Assembly: GCA_964019425.1 (NCBI GenBank)
Contig: OZ025789.1
Location: 1,480,702 to 1,544,701, forward strand
From: Flectonema sp. DT1601
Lineage: Eukaryota; Euglenozoa; Diplonemea; Diplonemida; Diplonemidae
DNA: 64,000 bases
Reading direction: 5' to 3'
Shown here: piece after piece, positions 19,927 to 30,879 of the stretch
How positions within the stretch are numbered: the first letter of the stretch is position 1
How the letters are laid out: each line of letters begins with the position of its first letter
The notes under the pieces: generated by a model
The model's database searches: none
Seen by the model: the letters and a program-made list of their open reading frames with translations, nothing else
What the model was told of the DNA's origin: nothing
Translations under genes and position numbers: made by a program

Positions 19927-22131
19927 ATGGCCGGTTTGATGGGGTCACTAGATGGACCTGTTCATTTTGAGGAAGATGAGGATGAATATCTATTCAGCGA
20001 GTACAGTATCGATGACACACTTGACTCACTCACTCGGTTAGAGAGATACCACGGTTCTGACTTCTCGTTGCAGAGAATGGTACTTGTGAGGGACATAACT
20101 GATACAGCGAAGGAAGCTGGTCACGAAGCAACAATCAAACGACTTCTTCCACTGCTACCCGCCTTCGTTAACGATAGCGAACCCGTCGTCCGACAGGCAC
20201 TTGCTGAGCAAATGCACGCCTTGGCTGAGTTCATGGTCAATACTGGAACACCAGCCCAACGTGAGGAAGGATACAACGAAGTTCTTAACAGTTTTCTCCC
20301 GTTCACAATCGAACTCCTGAGTGATAAGAATACAGACGTCGGAGGGGCAGCAATCCAGGCCTTACTGAAGGTCTGCAATTTGGTGAGACCAGAACACTTC
20401 GAAGCTCACGTAATTTCACTAATTCAGCAACTAGCGCACGACAAGCGTGCAGAAGATTATCGGGCAGTGGCAGCCCAATTGTGTGATGAGCTCGCACCTT
20501 TGCTGGGAAAAGAACTTTGCTTGGCGAAGATTGTCCCGGAATTCCAGACTCTAGCTGCCGACAACGCCTTCGCAGTTCGTAAGACCATCGCCGGCCACTT
20601 GGGCAAGCTTTCGGAAACTATCGGAGAAACAGAAACCGTTGATAAACTTTTCCCAATCTACGAGACCCTTGCAGTTGACATGATCTGGGGAGTCAGAAAG
20701 GCCTGCGCCGAGTCTGTGCCAGCCATCTCTCGGTGTGTAACTCCTGAAATCAGAGCTGGGAAATTATCCGAAATATTCCTCGAGTACCTTGTTGATATCT
20801 CGCGGTGGGTGAGGGTATCAGCGGTGACTAACTTGGGTCAGTACCTTCACACGTTTGGTGGACCAGAAGAGTGTCCAACTAAGCTGGTTGAAGTATTTGC
20901 GAGTATGGCTGAATCGACGAGTGACCAGGACTCAGATTACCCAGAGCTCTGTGCCTACAGTTTTCCAGCTGTCGCTTTAACTGTTGGAACTGACAGATGG
21001 TGCGAACTTGAAGCAGCATTCCTGAAGTTGATGGAACAGACTGAATGGAAGGTTCGTCGTACTCTGTCGTGCTCTCTTCATGAAACCGCCAAGATTGTCG
21101 GCCGTGAAGTAACCGAAAAGACTCTATCTCAGGCTTTCGACCTCTTCTTGCGTGACCTTGACGAAGTGAAGGTGGGATGTCTGCAACACGTCGCTGAGTT
21201 CTTAGAAGTTATGGGACCAGAGAAGAGAGAACAATACATACCTCAGATGTGTGCTATGACTGATACTTCTGATTCCTGGAGACTGAGAATGTTAATCGGA
21301 AGCACGTTGGGTGATCTCGCACACTTGCTGAAGGTGGAATTCTGCAGAACAGAGTTAGTGCCACTCGCCATTAAAATGATGGAAGACTCAGTGTCTGAAG
21401 TAAGACAAGCGATGTACGTTTCTGTTGCAAAGATTCTAAAACGCCTCCGCGAAGGTACCGATAACTGTTATTCAGAACTTCTCGAGTCTATTCTCTCATG
21501 CGCTTCTGCATCCTCCTTTCAAAGGCGTCAGATGCTCCCACACATCGCTCAAGAGTTAGTTTTGTTAGGTGAAAAAGACTTCTTTTTAGAACACTTCTTG
21601 GACTCCATGGAAGGGCTTTCTAAGGACCGCGTCGCAAATGTTCGAATCATTGTTGCACGATGTTTTACAGAGATTGTTGAACATTCGGAGGAGTTGAAAA
21701 CAACTCCACGAGTTGACGCGCTGGTTCAGCAACTGCAGGACGATTCTGACAGAGATGTCGCTCATTTTGCCGGCTCCGAATTGCTTTACGACACCAGAGA
21801 TCAAGATAGATTAGAGAACGAAGACTTGAGAGAAGCGGATGCAGCTGACGTTAAATCTTTGCAACAACCAACTGCTGAGAGTGTGCCGGTTCATAAAGAT
21901 ACCGAAGCAGGAGAGGAACAACAACCAGAGCAGAAACAAGATGATCAGCAACAAGAACAGGCATCTGAAGACACTGAAATGATTCCTTTAGAAGACACGC
22001 CTGAATCAGCGAACCCTGAAACAAATGAGTCCAAACCAGAGGAAGCGCTGTCGCCAGAACTTCAGGAAACAGAAGCCAAGGACGAAGGTATTACCTCCGA
22101 GGAAAAAGATGATGGCGATGCCGTAGCATAG
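19927..22131 (+). CDS. PPP4R1: HEAT-repeat phosphatase regulatory subunit, PP4R1-like
   Basis: Single exon, 734 aa. From about residue 35 to 640 it is a continuous array of HEAT repeats of the PP2A-A/PP4R1 class (RLLPLLPAFVNDSEPVVRQAL, LAADNAFAVRKTIAGHL, LAVDMIWGVRKACAESVP, YLVDISRWVRVSAVTNLGQ, EQTEWKVRRTLSCSLHE, MEDSVSEVRQAMY). The W-GVRKACAE repeat and the acidic N-terminus favour PP4R1 over the 580-aa PP2A scaffold. The last 100 residues are acidic and Q/E-rich, predicted disordered. The family binds PP4 (or PP2A) catalytic subunits and directs their substrates. Intron-free and complete. Its ATG follows AATCAAG by 11 nt, with a C/T-rich tract further upstream. Confidence 0.82.
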   Translation: MAGLMGSLDGPVHFEEDEDEYLFSEYSIDDTLDSLTRLERYHGSDFSLQRMVLVRDITDTAKEAGHEATIKRLLPLLPAFVNDSEPVVRQALAEQMHALAEFMVNTGTPAQREEGYNEVLNSFLPFTIELLSDKNTDVGGAAIQALLKVCNLVRPEHFEAHVISLIQQLAHDKRAEDYRAVAAQLCDELAPLLGKELCLAKIVPEFQTLAADNAFAVRKTIAGHLGKLSETIGETETVDKLFPIYETLAVDMIWGVRKACAESVPAISRCVTPEIRAGKLSEIFLEYLVDISRWVRVSAVTNLGQYLHTFGGPEECPTKLVEVFASMAESTSDQDSDYPELCAYSFPAVALTVGTDRWCELEAAFLKLMEQTEWKVRRTLSCSLHETAKIVGREVTEKTLSQAFDLFLRDLDEVKVGCLQHVAEFLEVMGPEKREQYIPQMCAMTDTSDSWRLRMLIGSTLGDLAHLLKVEFCRTELVPLAIKMMEDSVSEVRQAMYVSVAKILKRLREGTDNCYSELLESILSCASASSFQRRQMLPHIAQELVLLGEKDFFLEHFLDSMEGLSKDRVANVRIIVARCFTEIVEHSEELKTTPRVDALVQQLQDDSDRDVAHFAGSELLYDTRDQDRLENEDLREADAADVKSLQQPTAESVPVHKDTEAGEEQQPEQKQDDQQQEQASEDTEMIPLEDTPESANPETNESKPEEALSPELQETEAKDEGITSEEKDDGDAVA

Positions 22132-24138
22132 ACACTATCAATTAAACGTGTCTTACTTTCTTCTCGTCATTTGGGAATTAAAGCCACGTGGTCTTCCTGT
22201 TGCCACAGCGATATCTGTTTAGGTCTGAGAAGAGAACTGCGAGCACGGAGCGGAGGTGATCAATTTTTGTCCTCTTCCCCCCTCACCCCATATTGCCTAG
22301 TTTTCTTCTTTGGAATAAGAAAATCAGTTAAACTGAATGCTTATTATAGTAGTTGCACTTTTCGAATACAAAACCATTTTTTAATATGTTTCTGACAATA
22401 TCGGGATAAAAAAAAGAAATCGGCACGCGGTCGAATCCATTTCCCCAGCCCTCAGGAGATTCCGAACTGGTTGGTAAAAGCAGCAAAGAAATACAATACT
22501 TTGTTACCCACAAAAGACCGTTGGAACGTACACAAGTACTCCCCTTCCCCGACATAGTGCCTATTTGGGTTTCACTATTCGTATGTGGCTTGGTTACAAG
22601 TAGGAAATATAAATATTGATGGCGTCCTTTGCCGATGTAGCTCGGTCGGTCGATCAGCTTCGTCGCAACGTTCATTGTAGTAGTCTGGTTAACAGGTCAG
22701 AGTCTCAGACACAAGCGACTACGACCGTGAGGTAGCCGCTACTTGCCTTCGATCTGAATTACTCTGGAAGCCTGTTGCGGGTGCTGTCTTGCTGACGGTC
22801 TCTCCCAGCAGTGTATTTAAAAATCGTGTAGCAGTTTTTTGTCACTTTTTATTTTATTTATTTATTGAAAATTATTCATTTCTTTTTTTTTAACTTCCGT
22901 TTCTTTTAGTTTTAAAAAATAGGAGAGAAAAAAAAAAAAAAGAAACGAAAAAAAAAAGAAGAAAAAAAACACTATTTTGCACCGAGAAATGTAAGAATCC
23001 CTCGCGGACGTTTCCTTGTTAACCAGGAAATAATATTTAACGAAGCGCAGGAAGAAAACAGAGTGTAGACGTGCCCCTCCCCTTGTGACTTATCACTTGA
23101 CAGCAGTCGTTGAAGACCAACGCAACACGAAAGTATATTTAGTGCTTACCTGTGGCCTTAAAGTTTATTCTGGCTGAGAAAAGAAAAAAACTTGCGTTCC
23201 CTAAGAGAAAGAAACGAAGCTAAAACCGAGGAACACATTTTTTAGAAGAAAAAAAATATGGAAGGAGAAAGAAGAGGAGATGAAAAAAAGAAGAAAGAAA
23301 AAAAAAGAACAACAATTATAAAACTAAAACTCAATCACTGCCTTGTGTAAGCTTAGTTTGGAGGAAAACAGAAAGCTGACTCAGTTGTCACATATCTGAC
23401 TCGTGCAAATAGAAATTAAAAAAAAGAAGAACAAAATAAATACAAGACACCGTAGAGAATGGTATCAACAAGTTTATTCTATACTTTTATTTTCCCCTAT
23501 TTTTTCCCCCTTACCTTTGTTTATTTTTATTAGCATTTTATACAACCGAGTGTTTTAAAGAAAGCGCGAAGAAGGAAGGAGGAAACAAAATGAGATGATG
23601 TCTTTTCCCTCACCCCCCCTTTTTTTTCTCTTTTCATTTTTCTGGTAGAAGAGATAATTTGAAAGAAAGCAAAGGTGCAAAAATGAAGAACTTTTTCGGC
23701 AGGTCGATCTTTTACAGGTCAATCACAGAAGTTGGAAATAAGGAATGTTAAGCCAAATAAAAAGTGCAGGAAGTTGTAGTGCTACATCTTCCTCATCATA
23801 AACCAACAACAAAGACTATTCTGGACGCTCCCAACTTAGAACGGACAGGAAGACGAATGTCCCTAAGAAAAAAAGAATCAAAAAAAAAAAACCAAAAAGC
23901 AAACAAAAGCCGTTCTCCCCCTTGTTTTTTTTTTTTTTTTTTCAGTGGAAACATATTTCAAGAGCACAAAGAAGGGAAATGAAATCGATGTGCGGAGAGA
24001 TCGTCAGATGAGCAGAACAATATTTTTCCTCTTAAAACTTCCACTTCTGTAGCATCAATAGCCAAAAAAACATGCCAAGTTTGGATTAGGTAGCACACCA
24101 CAGGAACGTTCTCACGGTTTTTTAATCAATTCTCCCAG
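22132..24138. other. Long intergenic region, no gene seen
   Basis: Rich in A, T and polypurine runs (22870-22970, 23180-23320, 23870-23945). Frames are short and low in complexity. A D-arm-like string near 22634-22655 lacks a T arm. The region ends with AATTCTCCCAG at 24138, 28 nt before the next ATG. Confidence 0.55.
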
Positions 24139-24166
24139 AGCTTATATACCCAATTTTATTAAGAAA

Positions 24167-24904
24167 ATGATGCGCCAAATGATGAAGCCAGCCCTTAGAA
24201 AGATGGGATCCCGTAACATCCATCACCTGATATTCGTTGAGGACCACGTTGTGATTACTGGTAACGAGACGAGATTAAGCAACCTCAAGCAAGCTTTGGA
24301 GGCCATGAAGCCAAAGCTGGATTGTGATTCCAGCACTTTGATTAAGTTGAACAGTGGTTACTACAGACCAAACAAGATCACTGAATTCGCTGCTGGTGAA
24401 TTCGATGTTGATGCTGCCTCTGACCTTGACGGAAACAAAGGTTCATCCGGCCTTTGGGGAAACATCCACAAAGTTATTAAAGACAGAGGCGATGAATCAG
24501 TCAATGTTGTTATTCTGACGAACGCTGCTGATGATTGCTCGAGAGGATGCAGTGGAATTACTGGAAGTGAATTGATGATGAAGAAGATTTCTGAAACAGG
24601 TGCCTCTGGACTTCGTCACAGCACTTCGATTGTTGGTCTTGATGTCACTCGCAGTATCGAGCGTGAGTCAATTGCCAGAGCTTGTCTGTGGTCGGGTGGT
24701 AGATCTGTTTTCCTTGACTGTGACGCTTCTGATGACGATGGTGTTTGTGTAACATCAACTGAAGCGAAGGACTTTTTCACTGCCTTCAACGTCACCGACG
24801 TAAAGAAGCTTAACGCTGCCGCAGCTGCTTCCCAAAAACAATTTGAAACCGTCGGAACGAACAGCGTTTTGGAGGAGATCAAGCACATTACCCCACAGTA
24901 CTAA
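24167..24904 (+). CDS. vWA-like protein with degenerate MIDAS (tentative)
   Basis: Single exon, 245 aa. The alternating hydrophobic strand/helix order (HHLIFVEDHVVIT, LSNLKQALEAM, VNVVILTNAADD, STSIVGLDV, ACLWSGGRSVFLDC) resembles a von Willebrand A/Rossmann-type fold, but the DxSxS metal motif is replaced by EDHVVITGNE, so metal binding is doubtful. The coding sequence is richer in C-ending codons (GTC, AAC, GCC, AAG) than its neighbours, as often seen for highly expressed genes. No specific function can be given. The ATG is 28 nt after a CCCAG. Confidence 0.5.
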   Translation: MMRQMMKPALRKMGSRNIHHLIFVEDHVVITGNETRLSNLKQALEAMKPKLDCDSSTLIKLNSGYYRPNKITEFAAGEFDVDAASDLDGNKGSSGLWGNIHKVIKDRGDESVNVVILTNAADDCSRGCSGITGSELMMKKISETGASGLRHSTSIVGLDVTRSIERESIARACLWSGGRSVFLDCDASDDDGVCVTSTEAKDFFTAFNVTDVKKLNAAAAASQKQFETVGTNSVLEEIKHITPQY

Positions 24905-25756
24905 ATGACTTGGAAAAGTGTCCTTTTTGAAAGAAAAAAATCAATTGAGATAAAAAAAAAGATCAAACAAAAGAATAATCATGAAGCGTCTTTCATTGTA
25001 AATTAGCATAGAACTCGTTCTGCTTTAGGTTGACGATGTATTACCCATTGAGTTATTCAGTGGGATGTCAATCTGTTTGAATAGTCGACGTTCTTTTATG
25101 AATAAATGAAAAAGACAATTAAGAAATAAATGTTGTCAGTTGTGAAAGTTATATCAAAAAGCCGTGGCTAGAATAGTACGTATTTAGTTATTCACATTAC
25201 GTGTTTTGCACAACAAAACCGTGTCGTCTGCTTTCTTTCTCAGTTTTAATTACAAGTGTTTCATGCTGCTTTAAAAGCAGCTGTGTACTATTCTAGTTCG
25301 TTGAGTCTTACTGGTTGGTCTTATGGCCACCAAGAAAAGTTTCATCTTCTCCGTTAAAAAAAAAAAAAAAGCATAATCAAGAAAAATGTATACCTTTTAT
25401 CTTATCCCGACCATTTTTTATTTATTTTATTTTTGTTTTTCCTGTTACGTTGGTCAGCTCGACTGTAAGACACTCATGTGAAGAATCCTGCGGAATCGAT
25501 TGGGTTCTAATTTTTGCTCCTAACGATTCCTAAGAGAAAGTCGAAGCTAGAGAAATCATGTAGACATGGTTCTCCAACATATTAACGTAACAGACAGTTA
25601 TTTTAGTGTTTAAAGAAAACAAAAGTTGAAACCCTTGTCAATGTGTGCATTACTTTCCAACGTCCGTTTTATTCTTACAGGATTGCAACACACAATTGTT
25701 GTGAGCAAATGAATAAAAGATAAGTTATTTGACTTTATTATTCAGTAATCTACCAG
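24905..25756. other. Intergenic region, no gene seen
   Basis: A/T-rich; the first 200 bp contain several AATAAA-like strings (for example around 25100-25130) that could serve 3' end formation of the vWA-like gene. No ORF with protein-like composition. Ends in ATTATTCAG and TCTACCAG (AG at 25756) before the next gene. Confidence 0.5.
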
Positions 25757-25771
25757 GTGATGTGATGAACG

Positions 25772-26812
25772 ATGGATGGTGATGACAGCAGTTTCGTCTC
25801 GTGCAACGAGTCGCCAAGGTCGCTTGAATTGAGGACTGATGAACCAGAAAACAAGAAAATAGTTCTTCAGCTTACCGATGTGATTCAGAGTCTGCAACGG
25901 CAAATATCTGAACTGGAGGAAAAGAGCAGCAGCTACTCAGAAGACAGTCAAAAAGAGGAGGGGGATATACTTACTATGCAGCATGACATAATAAAGGGAA
26001 GACTTGATAAGTACCGACAGCAGTACAAACTCGCAAATGGAAGAGAGCCTGACAAGATGGAGATGATGGCAGGGCCAATGAGGCAGCAGTATTTAAAATT
26101 CAAAGCCATAGTTAATGTGATGAAGAATAAGGAAGACTTGCAGAAAAGGCAATCTTCTGCTAGCGAAACCGGTGAGCAGCTGAGAGCCGAAATTTCCAGG
26201 CTAACTGAAGAGAATTGCAAATTGCAAGAGCAGAACTGTGCACTCCGAGCAGAGCGAAGATCAACAAGACAAGTTCAGCATGCAAACAGCCAGCTTGCTT
26301 CGAAGCTGTCCGAGTTGCAGATTCGCAGCCAAACTGATCAGGTGACTGATGTTTTGCCTGCTGATTGTGTCACGGATATTCCCTTTGTTAGTCCTATTAA
26401 ATGGGGTTTGAGTTCGAAGTCTGCAATCGACTTAAATATTTACTGCCGCAATTCTTTGGTTGGATTCAAGACTTATCATACTGGTGTTGTAGTGCACGGT
26501 CGCGAGTACTCTTTTGCTCACACACATGGCGTCTTCTGGACCCTTCCAACAAAATCTGCGAAAAGCTTCTTATCAACTTCCCAGTTGGGAGATGTTTCAT
26601 TAACCCCACTGCAAGTAGAAGCAGTTATTTCATCGCTGCTGTGCACCTGGTCACCAGATTCGTATCACATCATCAAACGGAATTGTAACTCGTTTTCCAG
26701 AACATTTATTGCTACTCTTTTTGAGAGAGATGGCCGTCGGACTCCGGAGTTCCCAGCCTACATAAACAGACTTGCTGATACTGTCCCAGCTGCGCTGGCT
26801 GCATTCATGTGA
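25772..26812 (+). CDS. Coiled-coil protein with C-terminal DeSI/PPPDE cysteine peptidase domain
   Basis: Single exon, 346 aa, ending in TGA. Residues about 28-60 and 120-190 are coiled coil. Residues about 74-118 (LDKYRQQYKLANGREPDKMEM...MRQQYLKFK) resemble the short helical module of FAM13-type proteins (Y...Y....GR.P...E...M...Y...K). Residues about 205-330 are a PPPDE/DeSI peptidase: catalytic His236 in TYHTGVVVHGREYSFAH and Cys305 in KRNCNSFSRTF, 69 residues apart as in DeSI-1. That family is described as deSUMOylating/deubiquitinating or de-S-acylating. The N-terminal extension is unusual; normal DeSI proteins start directly with the peptidase, so the coiled coil probably positions it. 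Two AG sites (25745 and 25756) precede the ATG. Confidence 0.85.
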   Translation: MDGDDSSFVSCNESPRSLELRTDEPENKKIVLQLTDVIQSLQRQISELEEKSSSYSEDSQKEEGDILTMQHDIIKGRLDKYRQQYKLANGREPDKMEMMAGPMRQQYLKFKAIVNVMKNKEDLQKRQSSASETGEQLRAEISRLTEENCKLQEQNCALRAERRSTRQVQHANSQLASKLSELQIRSQTDQVTDVLPADCVTDIPFVSPIKWGLSSKSAIDLNIYCRNSLVGFKTYHTGVVVHGREYSFAHTHGVFWTLPTKSAKSFLSTSQLGDVSLTPLQVEAVISSLLCTWSPDSYHIIKRNCNSFSRTFIATLFERDGRRTPEFPAYINRLADTVPAALAAFM

Positions 26813-27064
26813 TTATTTTGTTACACTTGCGCTGTTAACTTTTTAAGCGCTCAGCACCTTCCGTTCTGGTTTCCACCTGTTTCGTTTCTCGCATGTTCTT
26901 TGGCGCAGTTTAAGATCTTTGGTAAGCAACTTCCTTTTCCAGGTTAACAATATGTGGGTTAATAACCCTAAAACCCTTTAGGCCACTTTTCCTTTCGAAT
27001 TTCTTATTTTTTGACAAAGGGGAAAAATGTACTATCCCAAAAAAAAAGACACAATTTTTAAAGC

Positions 27065-28960
27065 TTTAACCCTTACACCCCCCAAAATAACGAGTACAAA
27101 ATTTTACTGTTTTTTCAAAAAGAGAAAAGGTACCCTGTAGCGAGGGAATGGCACTTTGCCACTTACCGCTTGTTGACCGTAAATGCGGGTTATCACGTTT
27201 CCTTTTTGTTTTAACCCTTACACCACCGTAAGAACCCCCAAAACAACGGGTCCAAAATTTTACTGCTTTTTCAAAAAGAGAAAAGGTACCCCCCCAGAAA
27301 ACCTATGTACCAAACCGGACACAACTACTCCTACGGGTCAATAGCACCTGTCACCCACACACCTAACGGTGCGTACCTTGGTGCGTTGTTGCACATTCAG
27401 CAGAACTAACAAAGTCGGCAGTGTCGCAATAACGTACTCAACGGTTTCCATTCATAGCGGCTGCATGTTATTCCCTTCCCGTATTTTGAAAGGGATGATG
27501 TTTCTGCGCAACATCATGTCAGAGGGAGCCCAAGTAAAGAGAATGCCAAATCACGGCCGATATTAAATCGAAAAATCAGATTTTTTCCCTGTTTTTTGAG
27601 CTTGTAAAAGCCCTCTGTGGTCGCGGAAAATACACAAACAACCCGCATCATGGCACAGCAGGTTCAGACACACAGGAGGATTACCGCATCGGGGTTGATA
27701 AGCTCGAAAAATACAAATAACATCGATCCCAGATCATGTAACTTCATTAGTAGCAGTGCAGCTACTTAGATCAGACCGTGTTGGGCTGGATCTATAAACT
27801 TCCACCTCTTTACCCCACCAGCCTGGCATACTGGATTTTTGGGAAGTTGGCGGTTTAGGAACATCACAAGGAATTTTGTAGTTTTGGAGAATGTGATACC
27901 TTTTGAAATATGGGTAAGCACAAAGCGCTTGGTTGCATCGCTCACAGTAATCTAGTGATTGTGCGCGCTTTGCGCGAACTGCACACTGACGAGCCTTTTC
28001 CATCTTTCCGGGGTAGTGTCCCAAAGCTGGCTTGAGGCGATCAGGGATTGATACTGATTGTGGAGAAGGCGGTACTGATGGTGTTATTAATAGTGTTGGT
28101 GCCGCTCTGGTACGTTTAAATGTACCTAAACTGCCCAAAACAAAGCCAATTTGAAGGATAAGAATCTCTTGCTTCTCCAGCCAGATTCACTACTATCCGT
28201 CCAAATTCCACCATGCCCACGTCGCATCAGGATAAAGGAATTCAAAATACACGTCTCCACTTCGGATCCTCATGCTCGGGAGCAGGTAATATCGCAGAGA
28301 AGTGTAAGTTCCTCAGTATTTCGGCAAAGCGATTACATGAAAGCACTTGCGGAAAGAACAACAGGGGGGGGTCAACAGCATGTCATTCAAACCCCAGGAA
28401 TCCCCTAGGTTAGATTTTATTGGGAGGATAGTGTTGTGCCAACAAAGGCCCTTCGCTCCTGCTGCGTACTGGTTTTAAATTTTCTTCCCCTCTGTGAGGC
28501 ATAGACCTCAGAGTTTTTCTTCATCAGCTGGAAAACTGACTATCCGAAGAAAAACTCAAAAACCTGCAGCTCCGACTTGCGTGCAACTCTAATCTTTAAC
28601 GTTTCTTGGAAACGCGTTTTTATTCTTGGTAACCCTTGTTACCTCCCCTCCCCATTTGGAGTCAGATACTTCGTCAAGTGACGAATCGGAGCACACCGAC
28701 GATGGATTAACAAATACTGTTGCATCCTCATCAGAACTGTGGACCGACATATCTCCCAAGTTGATTTTGGCCAGCTTTAGCAAATGGAAAATTTACCATT
28801 TAATAAAAACTATTGCGGCGCAACACGTAAGGAACATAAAAGACATCTCAATAATACCTCTCCCGTGAAATCGTTGTACTCAGAAATGCAAAATTTTCAC
28901 TTAGCAAAAAAAAAATTTTTTTTCAGACTGATATATCAGCTCCGGTGGTGTAAGGGTTAA
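27065..28960 (-). mobile_element. piggyBac-type DNA transposon, internally deleted
   Basis: TTAA followed by CCCTTACACCACCG begins at 27211, and its exact inverse CGGTGGTGTAAGGG followed by TTAA ends at 28960: TTAA target sites plus 14-bp terminal inverted repeats, the hallmark of piggyBac elements. The left end is duplicated: a second, slightly diverged TTAACCCTTACACC with the same subterminal text (AAAATTTTACTG...GAGAAAAGGTACC) starts at 27065. The minus strand encodes the typical C-terminal Cys-rich domain at 28138-27734 and an acidic DED/SDSS-rich N-terminal-like stretch near 28783-28620, but only about 450 bp separate them, too little for the DDE catalytic core. It is therefore a non-autonomous relic. 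Confidence 0.8.
27734..28138 (-). pseudogene. piggyBac transposase C-terminal fragment
   Basis: A 134-codon frame on the minus strand contains GHYPGKMEKARQCAVRAKRA, then CERCNQALCAYPYFKRYHI, the order and spacing of the piggyBac C-terminal cysteine-rich domain (C-x2-C, then C-x4-F-x3-YH) used for inverted-repeat binding. One of the earlier cysteine pairs is incomplete. The catalytic aspartates are absent from the frame, so the protein is not a transposase. Confidence 0.75.
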
Positions 28961-30499
28961 GTTTTTTGTTAAAGTGGTTAGATGTGCTACGTTTATTTCA
29001 CAGCGTGTTTCGCCATCTTGAACAACTTTTAATACAGTTTTCGTATCATCAAATACCAGTATATCACTGGCTCCACATAAAAGTGATAATTTTACCCCTA
29101 GTTTTAAATAAATGTAACAATTAGGAGAAAAAAGGTCAACCTCGGCTCTTTATTTTTTTTTCAGGTTCCAAATGCGCCTGTGTGATTAAAATTTCCACCA
29201 CACCAGTATCTGCCAACACTTTTTGCATATCTTGTGCTTGATGCAATCTGTAACTCTGTAGAGGAAAATAGTAAATCGGTGTTTTTCAGCCATTTTAGTA
29301 TGACTCTGATTCAAATAAAAAAAAATCGGGTGATGAAACCTTAACAAGTACCAATGAATGCCAGTCATGTCTTAATCTGACCGAATACTGCCTCTTGGAA
29401 GGGTATCGAGAAACCGTCTGTCTCTTGAGGAACTCATCAACGGGAACTCGGGCCTTCTCCTGTACTAGCTGCTTATTAGTCTGACCTAATATACTCTTGC
29501 GCACGAAGGCGCTGTAGGTTATTGTGCCGGTGTTATCCTCCTCTTCGCTACTGTAGAAACTCTCAGCTCCGCTATCATCTGACTCCTGGTTTTGTCATCA
29601 CTTGTTTTCATCATCTCTATTGAGACAGTTGATAACCCTTCTGAGTATCTCAAGATCACAATTCTTCAATTCTTTGCAGTGAGAATGTGAATACTTAACA
29701 TAGTGCCTCAGAGGTCTCATCATAAGCTGCGAGTGATACCTGCGGTATCAAGGCTGCTGACGCAGTCATTAATGGGCCAGTCCTCATCTCAGGTTCCCAT
29801 TTACAGCCTGAACTCGAATCTGAGGATGAACATACCTGTCAGTCTGCTGAGGTTATTCACAATTGCTGGGAGAATCACGCCTTCCGACGGATGGTTATTT
29901 ACAATGTGGGGAATCTCAAGGTCGACGGTATCAGAATTGTGAGACCAAAAGCATGAAGTTGTCATCCCCCATACCCGCGAGGCACCTGAAACACATCGCT
30001 TTTCCTCTAGTTTTCTTCGCCAGATATTTCTGTAGATAACTCGGAAGAGCCTCAATCTTTTCATCAGCACTTCCTGCACAGAAAACAGCATCTCTTCCTT
30101 CGTGACTTATTGAAAATTGGCGTTTCATCGGAAAGTATTCATGCCCAGCCTAATCTAATGTGTTTTTCTTGCGGTTCCCATAAATCGGAATATGTCAAAT
30201 GAACCCCGAGAGCCGCGCCCTTCGTCTTTTTCTAAGGTTGATTTTCAAGACAATATAATGTATTAATTAAGTATAAAAGCTGTTACGGTAACTAGGCAAG
30301 TGAATTGTTTCTATCTTCTTTCTTTTATCAGGTGCAAAAAGAATGCGTAGCTAATTGCAATAAAGTACAGTCTCCAAATTTGAACCAATCTAATCCTCTA
30401 AATTTTTAGACCTGACAAGCTCAGGCTTTTGGAAACAATAGTTCCCCAATGATGTTTTTGTTGTATGTTTTTGTTGTTAGGTTTTTTTCTATTAAAAAT
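28961..30499. other. No gene seen; unassigned minus-strand frames
   Basis: The minus strand has frames of 60-96 aa between 29186 and 30128 (one Ser/Glu-rich near 29504-29600). They look like fragments of a decayed element but match nothing I recognise. No terminal repeats were found beyond the piggyBac right end. Confidence 0.4.
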
Positions 30500-30581
30500 T
30501 GACAGGAGTGGGGTTTGAACCCACGCATCCGAAGATAGAGGAACTTGAGTCCTCCGCCTTAGACCGCTCGGCCATCCTGCC
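30500..30581 (-). tRNA. tRNA-Leu(CAA)
   Basis: 82-nt class II tRNA on the minus strand: acceptor GGCAGGA/TCCTGTC (one G-U pair), D arm with GGCCGAGCGGTCTAAGGC, anticodon stem GAGGA/TCCTC with loop CTCAAGT (anticodon CAA, reads UUG), a long variable arm, T arm GTGGG-TTCAAAC-CCCAC, discriminator A. No intron, no CCA. A T5 terminator follows. Identical to the copies at 31337 and 48173. Confidence 0.95.
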
Positions 30582-30879
30582 ATGTCGGTATCAAAAATTT
30601 TTATTTATTAATAAATAAAATAAATAAACAAAAAAAGTTTTTTTTTTGGGAACCTTCCTAGCCGTACTTTCAACCCCTGCTAAGTGAGTCGCCTTTCTCT
30701 ACCCTTTCTGTTGGTAGGTGAGTGAAGGTGTGTACTTGGAAGGCGAGCATCTCAAAGTCCGGGGCCCGACCGTTTGCCTTAGTGTCATTAGACTGGATTT
30801 TTTGCAGGGATCCTACCCTGAAAGTTGTCTATGGCCGGACTCGAACCTGGGTCGACACATTACCCAGGGAGCAAAAATC
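30582..30879. other. tRNA 5' flank, no gene seen
   Basis: Begins with an (AAAT)n/(TTTA)n-rich stretch at 30598-30645 followed by a T-run, 15-60 bp upstream of tRNA-Leu. A B-box-like string with a small inverted repeat lies at about 30838-30875 but no A box or cloverleaf is present. Confidence 0.45.

Noticed and set aside
22630-22700. tRNA-like D-arm string TAGCTCGGTCGG
   Set aside because: No anticodon stem, T arm or terminator at correct spacing.
29801-30128. Minus-strand frames of 65-96 aa
   Set aside because: Overlapping frames without recognisable motifs; noted only as possible decayed element.
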